A DNA stretch of 64,000 bases from an uncultured Algibacter sp. (GCF_947487605.1 NZ_CANKXK010000002.1:310001-374000); one strand, 5' to 3'. Numbered from the stretch's first letter, positions 32,766-41,336 are shown. Notes: generated by a model not told the origin, from the sequence alone. Numbers and translations: made by a program.

Positions 32766-33803
32766 GTGTATCAATTAGATGAGAAAATATGGTTTTGGGT
32801 TTTAGGAATTATTCCTGTTATAATCCTATTCTTTTTGGTGCTGCAAGCCTGGAAATATAATGCACAAAAAAAGTTTGCAGACAAGGCATTGCTTAAAAAA
32901 TTAAGCCCTAATAAATCGTTGTTCAAATCTGTTTTAAAAATAGGGTTGTTAAGTTTGGCATTTGCCTGCTTAAGTTTAGCATTAGTGAACCCAAAGATTG
33001 GTACGAAATTAGAAACCGTAAAACGCGAGGGTGTCGACATCGTTTTTGCTGTAGACGTATCAAAAAGTATGTTAGCCGAAGATATTGCGCCAAATCGTCT
33101 GGAGAAATCGAAACAACTGGTAACACAAATAGTCAATAATTTGGCTAGCGACCGCATTGGTATAATTGCTTATGCAGGAAAAGCGTTTCCGCAATTGCCT
33201 ATAACTACAGATTATGCATCGGCTAAAATGTTTTTACAAAACATGAATACCAATATGTTGTCTTCTCAAGGAACCGCAATTAATGAAGCGATTAATTTAG
33301 CAAGGACTTATTTTGATGATGAGGAGCAAACCAATCGTGTTTTAATTATTATTTCAGATGGAGAAGACCACAGTGAAGAAGCTGCTGTAGTAGCAGAACA
33401 AGCACATGACGAAGGCATAAGAATTTTTACTATTGGCGTAGGTGATGTTAAGGGAGGTCCCATTCCAGAGAAAAGAAACGGTGTAGTAATTAGTTATAAG
33501 AAGAACAATGCAGGAGAGACAGTTATTACAAGATTAAACGAAGAAACCTTGCAAAACATAGCAAAAGAGGCAGACGGAGCTTATATAAACGGTAAAAACA
33601 CTAATGATGTTGTAGAAGCAATTCGAGAGATTTTGAATAACATGGATAAAACCGAATTTGAAGCGAAGCAATTTGCCGATTTTAAAGATCAGTTTCAATG
33701 GTTTTTAGGTTTTGTCATTTTCTTTTTGGTGTTGGATATTTTCCTTCTAGACCGAAAAACAGCATGGTTAAAGAAGTTGAATTTATTTAATGAGAATTTA
33801 TAA
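32766..33803 (+). CDS. batB: Aerotolerance protein BatB (VWA domain)
   Basis: A 345-residue VWA protein with a GTG start at 32766 (no ATG keeps the first membrane segment). Membrane helices are at about 9-27, 57-75 and 312-331. The MIDAS motif is AVDVSKSMLAEDI (about 94-106), with ISDGEDHSEE (about 198-207). The order and length match BatB. Paralogous to BatA, with about the same architecture. The gap to batC is 58 bp. Confidence 0.92.
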   Translation: MYQLDEKIWFWVLGIIPVIILFFLVLQAWKYNAQKKFADKALLKKLSPNKSLFKSVLKIGLLSLAFACLSLALVNPKIGTKLETVKREGVDIVFAVDVSKSMLAEDIAPNRLEKSKQLVTQIVNNLASDRIGIIAYAGKAFPQLPITTDYASAKMFLQNMNTNMLSSQGTAINEAINLARTYFDDEEQTNRVLIIISDGEDHSEEAAVVAEQAHDEGIRIFTIGVGDVKGGPIPEKRNGVVISYKKNNAGETVITRLNEETLQNIAKEADGAYINGKNTNDVVEAIREILNNMDKTEFEAKQFADFKDQFQWFLGFVIFFLVLDIFLLDRKTAWLKKLNLFNENL

Positions 33804-33861
33804 AATTTTTAACTAACAAAAAATCAAGGTTTTATATCTTAGAGTGCATAATTAAGACATA

Positions 33862-34686
33862 ATGAAACATTTAATTTTATTATTAATTTCTGTTATCACA
33901 AGCATTTCTTTTGCTCAAGAGAAAGAAGAACTTCTTGCATTAAAAAAGGCAAATAATTATGTGTACGAGGGGAATCAGTTAGTAGAAGAAGATTTTGTTT
34001 CCGCAGAAATGGCATATAGAAAAGCGCTTTCAAACGAACCAACTAGTGTTGCTGGCGTATACAATTTAGGGAATTCCTATTACGAATCAGGAAATTATGA
34101 AGAAGCATTATATCGCCATCAACAAGCTATAAAAAATACAACTTCAAAAAGCGAAAAGCACAAGGCTTTCCATAATATTGGGAATATTTTAATGAAAAAC
34201 AAAAAATGCAAGGAAGCGGTTGAAGCTTTTAAAAATGCATTAAGAAACAACCCGAAAGACGATGAAACTCGCTATAATCTGAGTTTAGCTAAAATTTGTG
34301 CAGAAGAACAAAAAGATCAAAACAAAGACGATAAAGAAAACAAGGACGATAACAAAGATCAAGAGAATAAGGATAATAAAGACAAAGAAGGAGAGGATAA
34401 AGAAGACAAAAACGATAAAGGCGAAGAAGATAAAAAAGAAGGTGATGATGAAAAAGATAAGGATGGCGAGCCTAAAGACGAAAAAGATAAAAAAGAAGAT
34501 AAAGGAGCAGGCGATAAGGATGAGAAAAAAGAACAGCAAAAACCTAAACCACAACCTGGACAATTATCGCCACAACAAATTAAGAGTTTGCTAGAGGCTA
34601 TGAATAATCAAGAACAAAAAGTTCAAGAAAAAATGAATGCCGAAAAGCAAAAAGGTGTTAAGGTAAAGACCGAAAAAGACTGGTAG
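33862..34686 (+). CDS. batC: TPR protein BatC with Lys/Asp-rich tail
   Basis: A 274-residue periplasmic-type protein: signal peptide (about 1-18), two to three TPR repeats (AGVYNLGNSYYESGNYEEAL, then KHKAFHNIGNILMKNKKCKE and ETRYNLSLAK; about 60-150), then a very low-complexity charged segment of alternating K, D, E, N from about 150 to 225, followed by a short proline/glutamine-rich end. The charged tail is typical of BatC homologues. It ends 14 bp before the left arm of the inverted repeat that surrounds the next gene. Confidence 0.85.
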   Translation: MKHLILLLISVITSISFAQEKEELLALKKANNYVYEGNQLVEEDFVSAEMAYRKALSNEPTSVAGVYNLGNSYYESGNYEEALYRHQQAIKNTTSKSEKHKAFHNIGNILMKNKKCKEAVEAFKNALRNNPKDDETRYNLSLAKICAEEQKDQNKDDKENKDDNKDQENKDNKDKEGEDKEDKNDKGEEDKKEGDDEKDKDGEPKDEKDKKEDKGAGDKDEKKEQQKPKPQPGQLSPQQIKSLLEAMNNQEQKVQEKMNAEKQKGVKVKTEKDW

Positions 34687-34699
34687 AGGAGAAACTTGC

Positions 34700-34731
34700 T
34701 TAACGAACAAGGATTAACGATACTTGAATTA
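34700..34731 (+). repeat. Left arm of the inverted repeat around the four-helix-bundle gene
   Basis: Reads TTAACGAACA-AGG-ATTAACGAT-AC-TTGAATTA. Against the reverse complement of 35093-35124 it matches at 10/10, 0/3, 9/9, 0/2 and 8/8 positions (27 of 32). The ATG of the enclosed gene follows after 8 nt. Confidence 0.9.
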
Positions 34732-34739
34732 AGAACACA

Positions 34740-35114
34740 ATGAAAACGAACGATTTAGAGGAAAGAGTAATTGAATTTGCAGTTTTTATAATAGGTATAA
34801 TTGAAGATGTGAAAAAAAATTATACAGGGAACTATTATGGAAATCAATTAATTCGTTCTTCGGGATCACCTGCCTTAAATTATGGAGAAGCAAGAAGTGC
34901 AGAATCTCATAAGGATTTTGTCCATAAAATGGGTATTTGTCTAAAAGAATTAAGAGAAAGCCACAATTGCTTGAGAATTATTTATAGAGCTAATTTATAT
35001 ACGGGAAATAAAGAAAAAATAATAAAAGCTATGGATGAAAATAATCAACTTATTTCAATTTTTGTAGCTAGCATCAAAACATCTAAGAGCAATAATTCAA
35101 AAATCGTTAATTGA
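34740..35114 (+). CDS. Four-helix-bundle protein (23S rRNA IVS-encoded family)
   Basis: A 124-residue protein of the four-helix-bundle family first known from proteins encoded in intervening sequences of 23S rRNA. The family pattern is visible: LEERVIEFAVFIIGIIEDVK (first helix, about 5-24), YYGNQLIRSSGSPALNYGEARSAES (split here: NQLIRSSGSPALNYGEA, about 36-52), then KDFVHKMGICLKELRES. The proteins form pentamers with a positively charged face and probably bind RNA or DNA. There is no rRNA in this window. The gene is surrounded by 32-nt inverted repeats and its stop (35112-35114) is inside the right arm. It stands between batC and batD without a relation to Bat function. Confidence 0.88.
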   Translation: MKTNDLEERVIEFAVFIIGIIEDVKKNYTGNYYGNQLIRSSGSPALNYGEARSAESHKDFVHKMGICLKELRESHNCLRIIYRANLYTGNKEKIIKAMDENNQLISIFVASIKTSKSNNSKIVN

Positions 35115-35124
35115 TGTTCGTTAA
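35093..35124 (+). repeat. Right arm of the inverted repeat around the four-helix-bundle gene
   Basis: Reads TAATTCAA-AA-ATCGTTAAT-TGA-TGTTCGTTAA; its TGA triplet is the stop codon of the enclosed gene. It ends 3 bp before the batD ATG. As RNA it would close a stem with a loop of about 360 nt. Confidence 0.9.
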
Positions 35125-35127
35125 TTT

Positions 35128-36897
35128 ATGCATCTAATAAAAAACATATATTTCATTCTATTCATACTTACTACAAGCTTTGCTTCAGCACAAGTAAAGT
35201 TTGAAGCCAAAGTTAGTAAGAAACAATTGGGGGTTAATGAACGCTTGCGTGTTGATTTTGAAATGAATCAGGATGGCGATAATTTTAATCCACCAAGTTT
35301 TAATGGTTTTACAGTTGTTGGTGGCCCTAGTCAATCTGTAAAAAACTCATGGATAAACGGTGTTAGGACATATAATAAAACATATACTTATTTCTTAGCT
35401 CCTAAAAAGCGAGGTAATTTCACTATTAGTCAAGCAAGTATTTCAATTAAAGGAGAAACCTATAAAACATTACCTATAAAAATTGTGGTTACAGCTGCTG
35501 TAGATAAACCTAAAGACCCTAATGATCCCAATTATATAGCATCAGAGAATATTCATTTAGTAGCAGAGGTTTCTAATAGAACACCGTATTTAAATGAAGC
35601 GATTACCGTTGTTTATAAATTGTATGTTTCTCCAAATACTGGTGTCGATAATTGGCGCGAAATAGACACACCGCGGTACAACGATTTTTGGAGTCAGAAT
35701 ATAGACATGAAGGGGCAGAAAGTGCAAAACGGTACTTATAAAGGGGAAGATTATCGGTATTTAATTTTACGAAGAACGGTGTTATACCCTCAAAAAACAG
35801 GTAAATTAAATATTGAACCGTTAACACTTGATATTTCTGTTCAAGTTCCTACAAATCGACGGGATATTTTTGGCAGTCGACTTATGTCTCGTGTTCATAA
35901 AACAGTTTCAGCAGGAAATGTAAATATTAATGTAAAAGCACTTCCAGAAGCTGGTAAGCCTATAGATTTTAATGGTGCAGTTGGGGATTTTAATTTTAAG
36001 GTTTCAACCTCTAAAACAGAACTGGATGCCACAGAATCTTTACAGGCAAAAGTTGAGGTAAGAGGTAAGGGTAATTTAAAGTTGTTTAAGCTTCCTAAAA
36101 TATCATTACCAAGTTCTTTAGAAGTTTACGAACCCGAGCATACCGAAAGTGTAAGAACAAATTTAGATGGTATGCAAGGCAGCATATTAGATACTTATAC
36201 GGTAGTGCCACAGTACAAAGGTAAATACCCAATACCAAGTATTTCATTTTCATATTTCGACTTAAAAACAGAAAGCTATAAACGATTATCGTCAGATGAG
36301 CTTATTATTGATGTACTTGATGGTCCTCTTAATAGTTCCGATGTAAACAACGCAGCATCAAGTAATATAAAACAACGTGTTGTTTTAAATAATGATCAAT
36401 TTGCTTTTATTAAAACAAAGACTAATTTTTCACCTATTGAGACAATACATTTTTTCAAAACTAACATGTTTTGGTTCTTGTTATTAAGTCCATTCTTAGC
36501 AATTCCATTAGCCATTTTTATTAGAAGGAAAAAAGCCGATAGAGATGCCGATGTTTATGGAAATAGAATAAGAAGAGCAGACAAATTAGCTAAAAGATAT
36601 TTGAAATCTGCTAAAAAAGCACTTGGTAAAAAGGAAGCATTTTACATAGCTTTAGAAAAGGCTTTGCATAATTATTTAAAAGCAAAACTTCACATAGAAA
36701 CAAACGATTTAAGCAAAGATAAGATTCAATCATTCTTGGGAGAGAAAGGCGTTGATGCTGATACTATTTCAAGCTTTAATGCTATTATGGAAAGTTGTGA
36801 ACTAGCGCGGTACACACCAATAGATATTGTTACAATGCAAGATGATTATGATAAAGCAGCAAAAACAATTTCATTAATCGATAAACAAGCACGGTAA
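35128..36897 (+). CDS. batD: Aerotolerance protein BatD
   Basis: A 589-residue protein: signal peptide (about 1-22, ending SFASAQ), repeated beta-sandwich domains to about residue 440 (GVNERLRVDFEMN, and the second-domain motif TPYLNEAITVVYKLYVSP), one membrane helix (about 450-468), and a cytoplasmic tail with a helical region (KRYLKSAKKALGKKEAFYIAL, about 490-509). This is the BatD layout. The signal peptide is intact, so the element just upstream has not disturbed the protein. Confidence 0.9.
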   Translation: MHLIKNIYFILFILTTSFASAQVKFEAKVSKKQLGVNERLRVDFEMNQDGDNFNPPSFNGFTVVGGPSQSVKNSWINGVRTYNKTYTYFLAPKKRGNFTISQASISIKGETYKTLPIKIVVTAAVDKPKDPNDPNYIASENIHLVAEVSNRTPYLNEAITVVYKLYVSPNTGVDNWREIDTPRYNDFWSQNIDMKGQKVQNGTYKGEDYRYLILRRTVLYPQKTGKLNIEPLTLDISVQVPTNRRDIFGSRLMSRVHKTVSAGNVNINVKALPEAGKPIDFNGAVGDFNFKVSTSKTELDATESLQAKVEVRGKGNLKLFKLPKISLPSSLEVYEPEHTESVRTNLDGMQGSILDTYTVVPQYKGKYPIPSISFSYFDLKTESYKRLSSDELIIDVLDGPLNSSDVNNAASSNIKQRVVLNNDQFAFIKTKTNFSPIETIHFFKTNMFWFLLLSPFLAIPLAIFIRRKKADRDADVYGNRIRRADKLAKRYLKSAKKALGKKEAFYIALEKALHNYLKAKLHIETNDLSKDKIQSFLGEKGVDADTISSFNAIMESCELARYTPIDIVTMQDDYDKAAKTISLIDKQAR

Positions 36898-36898
36898 A

Positions 36899-37648
36899 AT
36901 GAAGATGATTCTATACATATTTACGTTTTTGTTAAGTATAAGTTTTTCGGCTCAAAACACAACCGTATTTGAAAAAGCAAACATCTTGTATAATCAAGGC
37001 AAGTATGCTGAGTCTATAGATGCTTACCAAAGTATTATAGATAGTGGTAAACACTCGCCAGAGTTATATTATAACTTAGCCAATGCACATTATAAATTGA
37101 ATAATATTGCTCCTAGTATATATTATTATGAAAAAGCGAAACAATTAGCACCTAATGACGCCGATATAAAAAACAACATGGCATTTGCCAAAAACATGAC
37201 CATAGATGCTATAGATATTATTCCTGAAGCGGGATTTTCTAAATTACTTCGAAACATTGCAAACTTTATGACTTTTGATGGTTGGGCTAAAACAGCAGTT
37301 GGTCTCGTTTTTTGTTTCGTCGTATTGTTTTTAATTTATTATTTTGCTTACTCCACACTTAAAAAACGCTTAGCTTTTATTGGGAGTATTGTTTCCTTAG
37401 TTTTAGTATGTATTACTTTGGCTTTTGCTTTTCACAAGTTTAATTTAGATCAAATAGATAAACCAGCTATTGTATTTGCTGCAGAAACTAAAGTTAAAAG
37501 TGAACCAAATACAAGGAGCGAAGAATCTTTTAGACTTCATGAAGGAACTAAGGTTCAGGTTTTAGATACTGTAAAAAATTGGAAAAAAATTAAATTAGCT
37601 GATGGTAAAACGGGTTGGGTAATAAATGAGGATATTAAAGAACTTTAA
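36899..37648 (+). CDS. batE: BatE: TPR protein with C-terminal SH3-like domain
   Basis: A 249-residue protein: signal peptide (about 1-18), TPR repeats (about 22-92, ANILYNQGKYAESIDAYQ and ELYYNLANAHYKLNNI), two membrane helices (about 137-157 and 164-184), and a bacterial SH3 domain at 195-249 (VKSEPNTRSEESFRLHEGTKV; WKKIKLADGKTGWV). It begins 1 bp after batD ends and closes the operon. It probably joins the membrane Bat complex to peptidoglycan or envelope proteins. Confidence 0.88.
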   Translation: MKMILYIFTFLLSISFSAQNTTVFEKANILYNQGKYAESIDAYQSIIDSGKHSPELYYNLANAHYKLNNIAPSIYYYEKAKQLAPNDADIKNNMAFAKNMTIDAIDIIPEAGFSKLLRNIANFMTFDGWAKTAVGLVFCFVVLFLIYYFAYSTLKKRLAFIGSIVSLVLVCITLAFAFHKFNLDQIDKPAIVFAAETKVKSEPNTRSEESFRLHEGTKVQVLDTVKNWKKIKLADGKTGWVINEDIKEL

Positions 37649-37652
37649 TTTA

Positions 37653-38174
37653 TTATACTTCTTTATCCATAGCATTTTCATTGTCTTCCTTTTTAGGTTC
37701 CAGAATATAGGGAAATATTGAAGGCACTAGAGACTTTATAGGTTTGTAAAGTATAGACGCTTCCAAATCTTCTTCATCGGCAAAAGGAATAGTACTATTC
37801 ATTCTATCAAAAATAATAAGTACCACACTTAGTATAAGACCAATCTTTAAGGCTCCAAAAACACCCCCAGCTAGTTTGTTTATAATTCCTAAAGCAGCAA
37901 AATCGGCAAGTTTAGTTAAAGCCTTTCCTGCTAGAGCAATGGCTAAAACAATGATAACAAACGTAATGGCAAAGGCAACTATATTCATGGTTTTCTCGTT
38001 CCAATCGACTTTACTTTCTAAAAAGTCGGCTGCAAAATTGCTAAAATGAATCGCTCCATAAACACCAGCAATTAAAGCAACTATTGAAGCTATTTCAACA
38101 AAAAGACCTTTCATAAATCCACGTACTAATCCAAATAAGATAAGCGCTCCTAAAATAATATCTAATACACTCAT
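37653..38174 (-). CDS. CvpA-family inner-membrane protein
   Basis: A 173-residue protein with four membrane segments (about 4-20, 26-44, 62-84 and 102-124) and the CvpA pattern SVLDIILGALILFGLVRGFMKG (split here: LDIILGALILFGLVRGF, about 3-19). The hydrophilic C-terminus after 130 is charged. CvpA proteins are linked to colicin V secretion in E. coli and to envelope homeostasis more generally. Its 3' end is 4 bp from the end of batE, tail to tail. A minus-strand TATATTTG box lies at 38191-38198. Confidence 0.88.
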   Translation of the reverse strand: MSVLDIILGALILFGLVRGFMKGLFVEIASIVALIAGVYGAIHFSNFAADFLESKVDWNEKTMNIVAFAITFVIIVLAIALAGKALTKLADFAALGIINKLAGGVFGALKIGLILSVVLIIFDRMNSTIPFADEEDLEASILYKPIKSLVPSIFPYILEPKKEDNENAMDKEV

Positions 38175-38190
38175 AAATAATGAATTTAAA

Positions 38191-38231
38191 CAAATATAAA
38201 ATAATACTACCAGTTTGGTTTATTAACTTTG
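38191..38231. promoter_or_regulatory. Divergent -7 boxes: CvpA-like gene and 118-aa gene
   Basis: TATATTTG on the minus strand (38191-38198) and TAACTTTG on the plus strand (38224-38231) both match TAnnTTTG exactly, and face the genes ending at 37653 and starting at 38248. Confidence 0.6.
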
Positions 38232-38247
38232 CATCTTTAAAAATATT

Positions 38248-38604
38248 ATGTCTAGAGATCAACAATTAAAAGAACGCTGGGAGTTGATAGTTGAAAAACT
38301 ATCCAATCAATTTGCAGATGGTGATATTTTAGATCTCGATGCTATTATCTATTTAATTGGAGTTCAAGAACTAGGTCAATTAGGTAGAAGTTTCAAAAAA
38401 GACCAAAAATTAGACCTCATGCACATAGCTATTTGCAAGGTATTGACGCCTTATGGGTATTATGAGCTCGATTTTGTAGATGATGAGGGTTGGCCACATT
38501 ACAAAGCATTAGAGACGCTTCCACATTTAAAAGCAGGTGAGCAAAGTGTTTTAATGAAAGAGGCTATAGTTAACTATTTTCTTGAAACGGAGTTTATAGA
38601 CTAA
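38248..38604 (+). CDS. Conserved flavobacterial protein of unknown function
   Basis: A 118-residue soluble protein, acidic, with no signal peptide. It starts MSRDQQLKERWELIVEKLS and contains DLDAIIYLIGVQELGQLG and DLMHIAICKVLTPYGYYEL. The composition and the even helical pattern suggest a compact alpha-helical domain. I recall small proteins like this beside cvpA and pheS in Flavobacteriaceae, but have no function for it. Confidence 0.75.
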   Translation: MSRDQQLKERWELIVEKLSNQFADGDILDLDAIIYLIGVQELGQLGRSFKKDQKLDLMHIAICKVLTPYGYYELDFVDDEGWPHYKALETLPHLKAGEQSVLMKEAIVNYFLETEFID

Positions 38605-38608
38605 TATT

Positions 38609-38640
38609 GCTCGTCATGCTGAACTTGTTTTCAGAGAGTT
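38609..38640. repeat. REP-like sequence
   Basis: GCTCGTCATGCTGAACTTG then TTTTCAGAGAGTT directly after the stop of the 118-aa gene. It looks like the 'CGTCATGCTGAACTTGTTTCAG' intergenic palindromes found in flavobacteria. Confidence 0.45.
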
Positions 38641-38739
38641 AAAAAAATGCATAGATAATTTTACTAAAAAGTAGGAATATGCTGTGATTTATAGTTAACA
38701 ATTCTTTATTTTCACTTCTTAAATTTAAATGAATAGATT

Positions 38740-39144
38740 ATGAGAAAATTAATTTTGCTTTTTAGTATACTTACTTTGGTATTAACTTCATGTAGTAGTG
38801 ATGATTCTTCATCATCTCAAGACCTGATAGTTGGTACTTGGACTTATTATAAGGCATTTACAAATGGGATAGAAGAAGTTTTAAGTGATTGTGAAAAACA
38901 AGAAACATTTGTTTTTAGTTCCAATGGTGTAATTGATTATACCTACTACGAAGAAGATGGATTAGGTAATTGCTTATTAGAAGAATCAATTTCTGGTTCA
39001 TGGATTAATGAAGGGAATAATGTTTATACATTAACTTTTGCTGGGGAGTCATCTTCCGAAACACTTACTTTTGAAAATAATACGTTCTATTATGAAGAAA
39101 CTAGTGGAACCGATGTTTATAAGGAGGTTTATATTAAAAATTAA
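38740..39144 (+). CDS. Lipocalin-like lipoprotein
   Basis: A 134-residue protein with a lipobox at VLTSCSSD (Cys 18), a short serine-rich linker, and a beta-rich body: LIVGTWTYYKA (about 30-40), FVFSSNGVIDYTYYE, ISGSWINEGNNVYTLTF and SETLTFENNTFYYEE. The pattern of 'GTWxxxK' followed by alternating strands is the lipocalin-like (DUF4923/lipocalin_4) type. Probably surface or periplasm-facing; ligand unknown. A terminator follows. Confidence 0.75.
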   Translation: MRKLILLFSILTLVLTSCSSDDSSSSQDLIVGTWTYYKAFTNGIEEVLSDCEKQETFVFSSNGVIDYTYYEEDGLGNCLLEESISGSWINEGNNVYTLTFAGESSSETLTFENNTFYYEETSGTDVYKEVYIKN

Positions 39145-39166
39145 TGTTGTTAATTTATAGATAAGA

Positions 39167-39196
39167 AAAACGCCTACTACATGAAGGCGTTTTTTA
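39167..39196 (+). terminator. Intrinsic terminator after the lipocalin-like gene
   Basis: AAAACGCCT and AGGCGTTTT pair over 9 bp around a 9-nt loop, followed by further T. The pheS promoter begins directly after it. Confidence 0.8.
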
Positions 39197-39210
39197 TACA
39201 TAAAAATCAC

Positions 39211-39218
39211 TAAATTTG
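39211..39218 (+). promoter_or_regulatory. -7 box of pheS
   Basis: TAAATTTG, an exact match to TAnnTTTG, 22 bp before the pheS ATG and just after the terminator. Confidence 0.6.
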
Positions 39219-39240
39219 CATTCATTTTTGAAATGATATC

Positions 39241-40260
39241 ATGATAGATAAGTTAAAAGAACTCATTATAGAAGCTGAAGCTTTTAAAGCACAATCTAAA
39301 GAAGAGGTTGAGGCATTTCGTATAAAGTATTTAGGTAAAAAAGGATTACTAAATGATTTTTTTGCTGAGTTTAAAAATGTAGCAAACGACCAGAAAAAAG
39401 AATTTGGCCAAACTATTAATAAACTTAAAAAAACAGCTGAGGATAGAGTAAATGCTTTAAAGGAGGAGTTAGAGAGCAAAGAAGAAGTTAAAGGCGTTTA
39501 TGGAGATTTATCAAGACCAGGAGAACCTATTCAAATTGGTGCTCGTCATCCTATTTCTATAGTTAAAAATCAAATTATCGATATTTTTTCAAGGATTGGT
39601 TTTAATGTTAGTGAAGGCCCAGAAATTGAAGACGATTGGCATAACTTTACAGCTTTAAATCTTCCTGAATATCACCCTGCTCGCGATATGCAGGACACAT
39701 TTTTCATTCAAACAAATCCAGATATACTTTTGCGCACACATACGAGTTCTGTACAGGTTCGTTATATGGAAAACAACAAACCACCAATTCGTACCATTTC
39801 ACCTGGACGTGTATATCGTAATGAAGCTATATCTGCACGTTCGCATTGTTTCTTTCATCAAGTAGAAGGATTGTACATTGATAAAGATGTAAGCTTTGCT
39901 GATTTAAAACAAACCTTACAACACTTTACAACCGAAATGTTTGGAAAGAGTAAAATTCGTTTGCGACCTTCCTATTTTCCGTTTACAGAACCTAGTGCTG
40001 AGGTTGATGTGTATTGGGGACTTGAAACAGAAACAGATTATAAAATGACCAAAGGTACTGGGTGGTTAGAAATTATGGGCTGTGGTATGGTAGATCCTAA
40101 TGTATTAGATAATTGTGGGATAGACTCAAATGAATATTCTGGCTTTGCATTTGGAATGGGTATCGATCGTATCGCCTTATTACTCCACCAAATTAGTGAC
40201 ATTCGCTTGTTAAGTGAAAATGATGTTAGGTTTTTAGAGCAATTTAAAAGTGCTTTATAA
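39241..40260 (+). CDS. pheS: Phenylalanine-tRNA ligase alpha subunit
   Basis: A 339-residue class II tRNA synthetase subunit. The N-terminal coiled coil (about 1-85) binds tRNA-Phe. Motif 1 is around residue 100-130, motif 2 is PGRVYRNEAISARSH (about 189-203) and motif 3 is FGMGIDRIALL (about 309-319). The length is that of the bacterial alpha subunit. The beta subunit gene is not in the window. Its last codons overlap the dehydratase gene on the other strand by 6 bp. Confidence 0.97.
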   Translation: MIDKLKELIIEAEAFKAQSKEEVEAFRIKYLGKKGLLNDFFAEFKNVANDQKKEFGQTINKLKKTAEDRVNALKEELESKEEVKGVYGDLSRPGEPIQIGARHPISIVKNQIIDIFSRIGFNVSEGPEIEDDWHNFTALNLPEYHPARDMQDTFFIQTNPDILLRTHTSSVQVRYMENNKPPIRTISPGRVYRNEAISARSHCFFHQVEGLYIDKDVSFADLKQTLQHFTTEMFGKSKIRLRPSYFPFTEPSAEVDVYWGLETETDYKMTKGTGWLEIMGCGMVDPNVLDNCGIDSNEYSGFAFGMGIDRIALLLHQISDIRLLSENDVRFLEQFKSAL

Positions 40261-41259
40261 GGAATCTTTTATGTTAGGTTCAATTACTAAATAATCTTTT
40301 TTCCAGATTTTAAGTGTTGTTTGTTGGTCAATATTTCCTCCAGATAAAATAATTAGTATCCTTTTCTTTTGTGATTGAACTTTTAACCATTGGTAAGCTG
40401 CTTCCATAGATAAGGCACTTGTTGGTTCGATTCGAAATTTTAATAAATGTGTTAACCATTGCGTCCAATATAGCATGGCTTCTTCAGTAATTTCGTAAAA
40501 GGCATCCAACTTTTTCAAGTATTCAAAAGTAATATCACCTACAGCCAATGTCATGGCGCCATCTGCAAGTGTATTTGGAGCAGTATCTAAACGTTGAATG
40601 GTGTTTTTTCTTAAAGATTCCGCAGCATCATTTCCCATTAATGGTTCTGCTCCTGCCACAACAACATTTGGTAATAAACCTTTCGACGCGATTAAGGATC
40701 CAGATAGGAGTCCACCACCACCACAAGGAGCAAAAACGGCATCTATATTGCCAATTTTATTAATAGCATCATAAGCCGCAGTTCCTTGACCAGAAATTAC
40801 TTGTTCATGATTGAAAGGAGGAATCCAATAAGTTCCATTTTCTTGAGAGGCTAATTTAACCTGTTCGTCTGCTTCTTGACGGGTTTTACAAAGCACAATT
40901 TTGGCTCCATAAGCCATAGTTGCTTGTATTTTTACTTTAGATGAATAATCGGGCATATAAATAGTAGCAGGAATATCAAAAATTTTTGAAGCCCATGCGA
41001 CGGCCTGAGCATGATTTCCAGAGCTGTTAGCTACTATATGTTTTGGTTTTTTATTGTTTTCAATTAACCATGAAATGGTATTACAAGCACCTCTTGCTTT
41101 AAAAGCGCCAATTTTTTGAAGGTTTTCGGCTTTAAAGTAAATGTCGTGCCCTAGCCAGTTGTTCAATTTAGAAGATGTAAATATTGGCGTATCATTGATG
41201 TGTTTTTTTATACGCTCTTTAGCCTTGATGATATCTTTTAAAGTTAAGATGCTATCCAT
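40255..41259 (-). CDS. PLP-dependent threonine/serine dehydratase (serine racemase-like)
   Basis: About 334 residues from ATG 41259. A longer frame to 41289 exists, but a minus-strand TATATTTG promoter box lies at 41265-41272, so the later start fits. The PLP lysine is in KIGAFKARGACN (about residue 52), the substrate loop is NSSGNHAQAVAWA (about 78-90), and the phosphate-binding loop is CGGGGLLSG (about 176-184). This is the fold-type II family of threonine dehydratase, serine racemase and related lyases; no regulatory ACT domain is present, so it is the catabolic or racemase-like kind. The reaction cannot be fixed further. Confidence 0.88.
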   Translation of the reverse strand: MDSILTLKDIIKAKERIKKHINDTPIFTSSKLNNWLGHDIYFKAENLQKIGAFKARGACNTISWLIENNKKPKHIVANSSGNHAQAVAWASKIFDIPATIYMPDYSSKVKIQATMAYGAKIVLCKTRQEADEQVKLASQENGTYWIPPFNHEQVISGQGTAAYDAINKIGNIDAVFAPCGGGGLLSGSLIASKGLLPNVVVAGAEPLMGNDAAESLRKNTIQRLDTAPNTLADGAMTLAVGDITFEYLKKLDAFYEITEEAMLYWTQWLTHLLKFRIEPTSALSMEAAYQWLKVQSQKKRILIILSGGNIDQQTTLKIWKKDYLVIEPNIKDSL

Positions 41260-41264
41260 GTTAT

Positions 41265-41312
41265 CAAATATAGAAATAATGAAACACAAACAATTAAAAA
41301 CTAGTATTTTTG
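41265..41312. promoter_or_regulatory. Divergent -7 boxes: dehydratase and 131-aa gene
   Basis: TATATTTG on the minus strand (41265-41272), only 5 bp before the dehydratase ATG, so its mRNA may be nearly leaderless. TATTTTTG on the plus strand (41305-41312) faces the gene at 41337. Both match TAnnTTTG exactly. Confidence 0.55.
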
Positions 41313-41336
41313 AAGACTTTTAAAATGCTTTGTTAG

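Noticed and set aside
34300-34540. Short repeated units that could suggest a CRISPR array
   Set aside because: They are codon-level repeats in one reading frame without regular spacers. No CRISPR array or cas gene was seen anywhere in the window.
34285-34594. Open frames on both strands over the Lys/Asp-rich part of batC
   Set aside because: They arise from the low-complexity GATAAA-type repeats and code for poly-Phe/Ile or poly-Lys/Ile proteins with no plausible fold.
34700-35124. Idea that the four-helix-bundle gene marks a nearby 23S rRNA gene
   Set aside because: No rRNA sequence is present; the flanks are batC and batD. The gene is outside rRNA here.
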